From Olsenella profusa DSM 13989 (lineage in GTDB: Bacteria > Actinomycetota > Coriobacteriia > Coriobacteriales > Atopobiaceae), in NCBI RefSeq assembly GCF_030811115.1, contig NZ_JAUSQK010000001.1:1426001-1490000 (forward strand): 64,000 bases of DNA, given 5' to 3'. The translations under genes and the position numbers were made by a program. Position 1 is the stretch's first letter. Every line of letters begins with the position of its first letter. The notes beneath the pieces were generated by a model that was not told the origin of the DNA, ran no database searches, and saw only the letters and a list, made by a program, of their open reading frames with translations. This document shows positions 33,369 through 39,808 of this stretch, in pieces.

Positions 33369-34337
33369 ATGAGATATGTCCAAACAGTTCTCGGGAAAGT
33401 GCCAGTTGATGACCTCGGAATGACAGATGCCCATGACCACCTCATTCGTGTTGGTGGCGTCGAGGTGATTAGTAATGGTTCTGACTTTGAAATGACTGAC
33501 GAAAGCAAGGCGCTAGAGGAACTCGAACTGTTCAAGGCGGTGGGCGGAAACATGCTGGTCGAGATGACCCCCATCGGCAGTGGCAGATCGATTGAAAACC
33601 TGAGGTCCCTCAGCCGCGAGTCAGAGGTGAATATCCTAGCAACGACGGGCTTTCACAAGTCAGAGCTCTATGATAAGTCTCACTTCTTGTGGAAATATGA
33701 CCGAGACACACTTGCTCAACTCCTGATCGATGATGTGACTCAGGGCATAGACATTTACGACTATGCTGGTCCAGTCGTAAAGCGCTCAGAGGGCAAAGCC
33801 GGACTTATCAAGGCAGCCTGTAGCCTTCAGAGTATCACATCGATTGAGAAAAAGGAGCTTGAGGCAGCAGCGCTTGCCTCAAGTGAGACGGGCGCACCAA
33901 TCTCCCTTCATCTTGAGAAGGGAACCATGGCGCTTGAGGCGATTGATATCCTCATGAGTAATGGGGCTAGCCCCGACAGCATCATTCTTGGCCACATTGA
34001 CCGCAATCCCGACCTCTACTACCACAAAGCGGTAGCTGAGAGGGGAGTGTTCCTGGCCTACGACGGTGCCGCGCGGGTCAAGTACTACACGGATTCCGTG
34101 ATAGTCGATCTGTACAAGAACATGATTGACCTAGGCTTTGAGGATCAGCTTCTGATGGGTGCAGACCTCGGTGGAAAATCCTATTTCAGGGCATACGAAG
34201 GTGGTCCGGGGCTGGGTTACAACTTCGGCACCTTCGTTCCAAGGCTGGTTGACTGCGGCGTGCCTGAGGAAGTTGTGCGCAAAATCACAATTTACAACGC
34301 TAGGAACGCCTTCTGTAACAAGAGATACGAGATTTAG
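33369..34337 (+). CDS. Phosphotriesterase-family hydrolase, predicted sugar-phosphate lactonase
   Basis: 322 residues from ATG 33369 (GGAGGG upstream). Amidohydrolase barrel: HxH metal site in TDAHDHL, VEMTPIGSGR, KAGLIKAAC (bridging Lys region), ISLHLEKG, ILGHIDRNPD and a late Asp in LLMGADLGG. COG1735 members characterised in Mycoplasma and Listeria hydrolyse phosphorylated sugar lactones rather than phosphotriesters. Sitting directly after the PTS genes, it is the likely lactonase for the phosphorylated import product, taking the place that UlaG fills in ascorbate operons. Confidence 0.82.
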   Translation: MRYVQTVLGKVPVDDLGMTDAHDHLIRVGGVEVISNGSDFEMTDESKALEELELFKAVGGNMLVEMTPIGSGRSIENLRSLSRESEVNILATTGFHKSELYDKSHFLWKYDRDTLAQLLIDDVTQGIDIYDYAGPVVKRSEGKAGLIKAACSLQSITSIEKKELEAAALASSETGAPISLHLEKGTMALEAIDILMSNGASPDSIILGHIDRNPDLYYHKAVAERGVFLAYDGAARVKYYTDSVIVDLYKNMIDLGFEDQLLMGADLGGKSYFRAYEGGPGLGYNFGTFVPRLVDCGVPEEVVRKITIYNARNAFCNKRYEI

Positions 34338-34384
34338 CCCTTCAAGCTTGCCCTGCAAGATATCGCAGAGAGAGACTGGGATTC

Positions 34385-35359
34385 ATGAACTATCAAATTG
34401 CGATCGTTAATTCATCTTCTTTTGGCCAGTACTATCCAGAACATTTGAAGAGGTTGGAAAAGATTGGCCAGGTGGCGTATGTGTGCATCGCCGGAGACGC
34501 CCATGGGCGTGAGCTTGCCGACGCTCTTAAGGGCTTCAATATGGTCATTTCGTCCGTTACCCCATTTTTTGATGCTGAGTTCTTCACGCACAAGACAGAT
34601 CTTCTTCTTCTGAGCAGGCATGGCATTGGGTTCAACAATGTGGATGTTATTGCCGCAAAGAGAGCTGGTACTTTGGTGACGACCGTCTCTCCGAAAGTCG
34701 AGCGCAGTGCGGTCGCGGAAGGTGCTATCGCAACGCTGATGGATATCATGCGGAGGGTCAGCGATTCTCATATTGCGGCAGACGAAGGTCGGTGGGCTGA
34801 CAGAGCCAATTTCATTGGGTCAGGTCTAAGCGGAAAGACACTTGGCATCATCGGCTGTGGCAACATCGGCTCTCGTGTGGTCGAGATTCTGAGCCGTGGT
34901 TTTGACATGCATGTTCTTGCCTGCGATCCTGTCCAGCATGAGATGTGGGCTGACGTTCTCGGTGTGAGGTACTGTAGTCTCGATGAAACTGTCTCTCATT
35001 GTGATGTGCTCACGCTCAACGCCGATCTCAATGAGAGCTCCTATCACATTATCAACGAGCGGACTCTGTCGCTTATGAAGAAGGGGGTTTATATTGTTGA
35101 CAATGCCCGAGCTGACCTCATTGATCAGGAGGCGATGCTGAGGGCACTTGATGACGGTACCGTTGCCGGTCTCGCTCTTGATGTCATGCATGATGAACCA
35201 CCGGCATCGGACGACCCCTACTTTAAGCATCCAAAGGTTCTGGTTACAACACATATTTCTGCATACACCATGGAGTGCCTGTATGGAATGGGCGAGAAGT
35301 GTGTCAGCGATGTTGAGAGATTTGTACAGGGAAAAGCTCCTGTTAACGCAAGAAACTAG
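34385..35359 (+). CDS. D-isomer specific 2-hydroxyacid dehydrogenase
   Basis: 324 residues. Nucleotide-binding motif LGIIGCGNIGSRVVEIL with an acidic residue after beta-2 (LACDPVQ), favouring NAD; LSRHGIGFNNVDV substrate loop; catalytic Arg in DNARADLID, Glu in DVMHDEPP, His in LVTTHISAYT. Possible activity: reduction of a 2-keto-aldonate phosphate, as with 2-ketogluconate-6-P reductases, which would produce 6-phosphogluconate, the substrate of Gnd in the same operon. This assignment is inference from context. Last gene of the AT-richer operon. Confidence 0.85.
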   Translation: MNYQIAIVNSSSFGQYYPEHLKRLEKIGQVAYVCIAGDAHGRELADALKGFNMVISSVTPFFDAEFFTHKTDLLLLSRHGIGFNNVDVIAAKRAGTLVTTVSPKVERSAVAEGAIATLMDIMRRVSDSHIAADEGRWADRANFIGSGLSGKTLGIIGCGNIGSRVVEILSRGFDMHVLACDPVQHEMWADVLGVRYCSLDETVSHCDVLTLNADLNESSYHIINERTLSLMKKGVYIVDNARADLIDQEAMLRALDDGTVAGLALDVMHDEPPASDDPYFKHPKVLVTTHISAYTMECLYGMGEKCVSDVERFVQGKAPVNARN

Positions 35360-35391
35360 AGTAGATTTCTTGTTAGTTTAAATGTCGATGG

Positions 35392-35433
35392 CTGCCCATC
35401 TGCTTCTTTGGGCAGAGGAGGAATCGTTTTTTT
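35392..35433 (+). terminator. Hairpin with distal T-run after the first sugar operon
   Basis: CTGCCCA (35392-35398) pairs with TGGGCAG (35409-35415), followed eleven bases later by a run of seven T. Termination is plausible but the gap between stem and T-run is long. Confidence 0.4.
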
Positions 35434-35504
35434 GTGTACAGAAAAAAATTCTTGTCTATATCTATATTAAAAAAATAATTAGTTATACTTTGCTCGTACA
35501 CAAA
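35431..35504 (+). promoter_or_regulatory. Paired GTAC operator-like sites around a promoter
   Basis: TTTGTGTAC at 35431-35439 and its exact inverse GTACACAAA at 35496-35504 bracket an AT-rich segment holding a TATACT -10-like hexamer (35484-35489). The half-sites resemble operators of GntR/FadR-type regulators. They lie 29-100 bases before the aldolase start, so they likely control the second sugar-acid operon. No GntR gene is in the window. Confidence 0.5.
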
Positions 35505-35532
35505 GGGGTTTCGAAAGAAGTGAGGGGGACCG

Positions 35533-36195
35533 ATGTCTAGTTCAGAATACATGAGGGAAAACGGCTTTTACGAGGACGTAGCCCGATGTGGCGTGATGCC
35601 CGTCGTGGTGCTGGACGACCCAACCGATGCCGTTCCTCTGGCCCGCGCACTCGAGGAGGGCGGGCTTCCTGCGGCAGAGGTGACGTTCAGAACCGATGCG
35701 GCACCAGAGTGCATCTCTCTGATTGCCCATGAGTACCCGAACGTCCTGGTCGGCGCAGGCACCGTCCTAGACCTTGAACAGGCAAAGCGTGCCGTTGACG
35801 CGGGGGCAAGGTACATCGTCTCACCTGGCACGGATTGTGATGTCGTCGAGTGGGCCCTCTCCGAGCGCGTGAACGTTATTCCTGCCGGCGTCACGCCTAC
35901 CGAGGTCACCTGGTTGAGGAATCAGGGGATCGAGGTCTCTAAGTTCTTCCCGGCGAACCTCTTCGGAGGCGTAGAGGCGATCTCTGCGCTTGCTTCGGTT
36001 TTCGTCGGACACAGGTTCATGCCCACGGGTGGTGTGAACTTGGACAACCTTGGAGAGTACCTCTCCAATCCTGCGGTGATCGCAGTGGGAGGCACGTGGA
36101 TGGTTAAGCCGACCTTGTTCGCGGGCGGAGACTTCGACGAGGTGGAGCGCATTGCGAGAGAGGCGTCGGAGAGAGTGTCAGAGATTCGCCTCTAG
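35533..36195 (+). CDS. eda: KDPG/KHG aldolase (2-keto-3-deoxy-6-phosphogluconate aldolase family)
   Basis: 220 residues, GAGGGGG site upstream. Eda signature elements: GVMPVVVLDDP, AEVTFRTDAA (catalytic Glu), VGAGTVLDLEQAKRAVDAGARYIVSPG, and the Schiff-base lysine in EVSKFFPANLFGG; PTGGVNLDNLGEYL binds phosphate. It cleaves 2-keto-3-deoxy-6-P-gluconate to pyruvate and glyceraldehyde-3-P. It opens an operon of five genes for sugar-acid breakdown. GC content is visibly higher than in the preceding PTS operon. Confidence 0.92.
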   Translation: MSSSEYMRENGFYEDVARCGVMPVVVLDDPTDAVPLARALEEGGLPAAEVTFRTDAAPECISLIAHEYPNVLVGAGTVLDLEQAKRAVDAGARYIVSPGTDCDVVEWALSERVNVIPAGVTPTEVTWLRNQGIEVSKFFPANLFGGVEAISALASVFVGHRFMPTGGVNLDNLGEYLSNPAVIAVGGTWMVKPTLFAGGDFDEVERIAREASERVSEIRL

Positions 36196-36246
36196 GGGTT
36201 TTGAGGGACTTCTGTCGGACTTACCGTGCGGATGGAGATGAGTGAC

Positions 36247-37344
36247 ATGGCAAGCAGCACGACCGAGCTGGATACCGCTATCAAGTTTGGGGCAGGCAGG
36301 TATCGTCAGGAACGGGGTTTGTTGGCGGAGTGCGGTTCCGAGATCGCCCGATTCGGAAAGCGCCCCCTCGTTGTCGCGGGCCCCAACTCCTGGGAGGTGA
36401 TGGGAGACTCCCTGATGCTCAGCATGGAGGGGGAGGGGCTCCAGCCTCAGGTGGAGGTCTATGGGGGATGGTGCTCCTTCGAAGGTGCCGAGGAGCTTGC
36501 CGAGAAGGCAAGGCAGTTTGGCGCTGACGAAATCGTCGGCGTGGGAGGCGGAAAGATCATGGACCTCGCCAAGGCCGTCGGCGAGACTGCGGGTCTGGGA
36601 ACGGTGAACATCCCCACCGCCGCCTCAAGCTGCGCCCCTTTCACCTGCATGAGCGTCATGTATACCGCCGAGGGCGGAAAGAAGCTCAGCTGGCGCTTCG
36701 ACCATGAGATCGATGCCTGCCTGATGGACATGGACGTCATCGCGAACTGCCCCATCCGATTTACCGCCGCCGGCATCGTCGATGCGATGGCCAAGCGCAT
36801 CGAGATGCTGAACGGAAAGCCCTCCCTCAGCCTGTCGGACACCCCCGTTGACATCTTCAGCGCCTACAGCATCGCTGAGTACACCTATGGGGCTCTCAGG
36901 GACAACGCCCTCGTGGCCATCGAGGACAACCGTAGGCACGAGGCAACTAAGGCGCTCAATGACGTGGCGTTCATGAACGTTCCCATTACGGGCGTTATCG
37001 CGAACACTACGAAGAGCTTCAAGCAATCCGAGCTCGCCCATGTCATTTATGACGGAGTGAGGACCATCTTTACCAGTGAGGGCCAGAAGGCCGTTCATGG
37101 AGAGATCGTTGGAGTCGGGCTCTTCTGCCAACTCTACTTCAATGACCAGCAGGACCAAATGCAGGAGCTTCGGGAGTTCATGCATGCGATGGATATGCCC
37201 CTTAGCTTCGATGACCTGGGGATCGAGTCGAGCGATAAGAACCTTGACTCCATCGAGGAGTACATCGTCAACTCGAGGCACTACAACAGTGATGACCCAG
37301 ATGATCGCCGTCGCCTTCACGAGGCCGTACACCAGATGGCCTAG
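36247..37344 (+). CDS. Iron-containing/glycerol dehydrogenase-family oxidoreductase
   Basis: 365 residues from ATG 36247 with GGAG nine bases upstream; in-frame ATGs at 36232 and 36238 and GTG at 36226 are alternatives. GldA-type fold: ADEIVGVGGGKIMDLAKAVGE nucleotide loop, IPTAASSCAPFTCMSVMY, and metal ligands Asp in AGIVDAMAKRIE, His in SELAHVIYDG and His in QKAVHGEIVG. It likely interconverts a polyol or 2-keto/hydroxy group using NAD. The substrate in this operon is probably a sugar-acid intermediate. Confidence 0.85.
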   Translation: MASSTTELDTAIKFGAGRYRQERGLLAECGSEIARFGKRPLVVAGPNSWEVMGDSLMLSMEGEGLQPQVEVYGGWCSFEGAEELAEKARQFGADEIVGVGGGKIMDLAKAVGETAGLGTVNIPTAASSCAPFTCMSVMYTAEGGKKLSWRFDHEIDACLMDMDVIANCPIRFTAAGIVDAMAKRIEMLNGKPSLSLSDTPVDIFSAYSIAEYTYGALRDNALVAIEDNRRHEATKALNDVAFMNVPITGVIANTTKSFKQSELAHVIYDGVRTIFTSEGQKAVHGEIVGVGLFCQLYFNDQQDQMQELREFMHAMDMPLSFDDLGIESSDKNLDSIEEYIVNSRHYNSDDPDDRRRLHEAVHQMA

Positions 37345-37385
37345 ACTTGATGACCTAGGGATTTGGCTGGCGAGAGGGGAGTACG

Positions 37386-38225
37386 ATGACCGAAATGCCG
37401 CGAATGGTCTTCTGTGATTTGGACGGCACCCTTCTCGATAGCGATAAGAAAATGAGCGACCGTACCCGGAGGGCCTTGCGGGTGCTCGCCAGGTGCGGCA
37501 TCGGCTTCGTTCCGAGCACAGGCCGTTCCGTAGTGGGCATTCCGCGAGAGGTCATCGAACTCTCTGGTGCTTGCTATGCGATTACGGCCGATGGGGCCAC
37601 GGTCTGTCGGCTTACCTCCGATGGACACGTGGATCTCCGCGTCAGCACGATTCCGCAGGATGCGGTTATCGGTCTCCTGAACCTCGTTGACCCCTCTCCC
37701 TCGTACATCGATCTCTTCAGCGAGGGAGAGGCATACGTTGAACGAGGGAAGATGCGCAAGCTCGACAGCTTCGGACTACTGCCTGGCGACGTGGCGTATA
37801 TCCGCTCCGTCCGTCATGAGATTGACGTAACTCTGGCGGACTTCGTGGCCGAGGGGCGTCCCGTCGAGCGACTTACGGTCTTCTATGCGGATGAGGCTAT
37901 ACGTGATGCTGTCTATGACTACTTGCAAGAAAGGGGGGACTTAGCCTGCTACACCTCTCAGCGGAGGAACATCGAGATTACGAGTGCCACTGCTAGCAAG
38001 GGCAGTGCGCTGCTCTGGCTCTGTGACCATCTTGGTATATCCGCAGGAGAGACCATCGCGTTCGGCGACTCCCTGAATGACGTCTCAATGCTCAGGGAGG
38101 CCGGAGTCGGTGTTGCCATGACCAATGCGGAGGAGAGGGTAAGGCGCCAGGCAAACGATGTCACCCATCTTACCAATAACGAATCCGGTGTTGCTGAGTA
38201 CCTCGAGAGGTTCCTGCCGGCCTAA
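37386..38225 (+). CDS. HAD-IIB (Cof-type) phosphatase
   Basis: 279 residues, GAGGGGAG site. HAD motif I FCDLDGTLLDSD, motif II STGRS, motif III lysine in ASKGSAL, motif IV FGDSLNDVSML. A C2B cap sits between motifs II and III. Removes phosphate from a sugar phosphate; its place between the dehydrogenase and dehydratase genes suggests it removes phosphate from a pathway intermediate or a dead-end by-product. Confidence 0.88.
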   Translation: MTEMPRMVFCDLDGTLLDSDKKMSDRTRRALRVLARCGIGFVPSTGRSVVGIPREVIELSGACYAITADGATVCRLTSDGHVDLRVSTIPQDAVIGLLNLVDPSPSYIDLFSEGEAYVERGKMRKLDSFGLLPGDVAYIRSVRHEIDVTLADFVAEGRPVERLTVFYADEAIRDAVYDYLQERGDLACYTSQRRNIEITSATASKGSALLWLCDHLGISAGETIAFGDSLNDVSMLREAGVGVAMTNAEERVRRQANDVTHLTNNESGVAEYLERFLPA

Positions 38226-38275
38226 TCAGAGGAGACCCTGTTGCCTAGGTCGCATCACGTTAAAGGAGGCCAACC

Positions 38276-38569
38276 GTGTCCTGCAAAGCGCTCCGCCTGC
38301 ATGAGGAGGATGACGTCGCCACCTTGCTTTCGGACGTCGCTGAGGGCGATCACGTCGTTGTGGAAGACGATGCTGGCAGATGCGTGTGCGACCTCGTATC
38401 CCATGATTCGATTGGCGCCTTCCATAAGATTGCCCTGCATCCCATTGGTGCATGCGAGGTAGTCCACAAGTATGGGGAGGCGATAGGCAGGGCCACCGAG
38501 GACATCCTTCCCGGCAGCCACGTCCACGTGCACAACCTGGAGAGTATAAGGACGAGGAAGCATGATTAG
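38276..38569 (+). CDS. UxaA-type sugar-acid dehydratase, small (SAF-domain) subunit
   Basis: 97 residues with a GTG start behind a perfect AAAGGAGG site. It is a SAF domain as found at the N-terminus of altronate and galactarate dehydratases: DVATLLSDVAEGDHVVV, HKIALHPI, VHKYGEAIGRATEDILPGSHVHVHNLE. The two subunits are separate genes here, overlapping by eight bases, instead of one UxaA chain. Confidence 0.88.
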   Translation: MSCKALRLHEEDDVATLLSDVAEGDHVVVEDDAGRCVCDLVSHDSIGAFHKIALHPIGACEVVHKYGEAIGRATEDILPGSHVHVHNLESIRTRKHD

Positions 38570-39740
38570 CGGATACCTTCGCCCCGATGGCAGGATGGGA
38601 ATCAGGAACCACGTGCTTGTCCTCTCGAGTGTGGGCTGCGCCAACGCCGTGGTGCGGCGCATATCCCAGCAGGTCGAGGGGGTGGTGGGCGTCGAGAACA
38701 CCAAGGGTTGCGGTCAGGTGGGCAAGGGCATCGAGACCATGCGGCGCAGCCTTGTCAACCTGCCCCAGAACCCCAACGTCTTCGGGACCCTGATCGTGGG
38801 CCTAGGCTGCGAGAGCACCAGGCCGTTGGATCTTGCCGAACAGATCTCACGTATGAGCGACAAACCCATCCGTGCCATCATCATCCAGGATTGCGGTGGG
38901 TCGCTGGGGGCCATTGAGGAGGGCGTACGGGCTGCACGTGAGCTAGTTGCGCATGCCGCTCTGGTCCAGCGCATTCCAATGCCTCTGGACAAGCTGGTTT
39001 TGGGGACAAACTGTGGTGGCTCGGACGCCACGAGCGGTTTGGCTGCAAATCCCACGATTGGTCTCGTGAGCGACTGGGTCATCAATGGCGGCGGTACGGT
39101 CCTCATGGGCGAGACGACCGAGCTGATAGGGGCGGAGCACATCCTTGCGCACCGAGCCGTTACCAAGGAGGTCGCCAGCGACATCCTGAGGATGGTAGAT
39201 CATCTTGAGGAAGACTTCCTCTCCAACGACATAGACGTGCGTGGCGCAAACCCCTCGCCTGGAAACATGCGGGGCGGCCTGTCGACGCTCGAGGAGAAGT
39301 CGCTGGGTGGCATCTCCAAGGGTGGCAGCCACCCCATATCGCAGGTGGTCCGATACGGAGAGGTGCCCTCCAAGAGGGGCTTCGTCCTCATGGATACCCC
39401 GGGCTACGATATCGAGTCGGTCTCGGGCATGTCTACCGGGGGAGCCCAGGTCATGCTTTTCTCCACAGGCAGGGGTACCCCGATAGGTAACCCCCTCATG
39501 CCCGTGATCAAGGTGACGGCCAACGCCTGGACCTATCGGCGCATGAGGGATAACGTCGACTTCGACGCCTCGGGCGTCATCACGGGTCTTGCCACGATGG
39601 AGGAGCAGGCCGCTTTGCTCAGGGGTATGCTCGTGAATGTCTGCAACGGAGAGCTCACCAGGGCCGAGGCTCTTGGTTTCGATGACTTCACCATCTACCA
39701 TGGGCAGGAGTACTGGTGCAGTTGTGAGTTTGAGTCATAG
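38562..39740 (+). CDS. UxaA-type sugar-acid dehydratase, large catalytic subunit
   Basis: 392 residues. Family landmarks: GYLRPDGRMGIRNHVLVLSSVGCAN, NTKGCGQVG, GLGCES, QDCGG, LGTNCGGSDATSGLAANP, MGETTELIGAEH, DTPGYDIESVSGMSTGGAQVMLFSTGRGTPIGNP. Conserved cysteines in these motifs bind the active-site iron. Characterised members dehydrate altronate or galactarate to 2-keto-3-deoxy acids. No KDG kinase is encoded in the window, so in this locus it may act on an already phosphorylated aldonate to feed the aldolase directly. Last gene of the operon. Confidence 0.9.
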   Translation: MISGYLRPDGRMGIRNHVLVLSSVGCANAVVRRISQQVEGVVGVENTKGCGQVGKGIETMRRSLVNLPQNPNVFGTLIVGLGCESTRPLDLAEQISRMSDKPIRAIIIQDCGGSLGAIEEGVRAARELVAHAALVQRIPMPLDKLVLGTNCGGSDATSGLAANPTIGLVSDWVINGGGTVLMGETTELIGAEHILAHRAVTKEVASDILRMVDHLEEDFLSNDIDVRGANPSPGNMRGGLSTLEEKSLGGISKGGSHPISQVVRYGEVPSKRGFVLMDTPGYDIESVSGMSTGGAQVMLFSTGRGTPIGNPLMPVIKVTANAWTYRRMRDNVDFDASGVITGLATMEEQAALLRGMLVNVCNGELTRAEALGFDDFTIYHGQEYWCSCEFES

Positions 39741-39808
39741 GCACAGCCGAACCGTGCGTCGGCGTCCCAATGCCATCATGTACCAAGATATGAGACTGTG
39801 GCCCGGTA

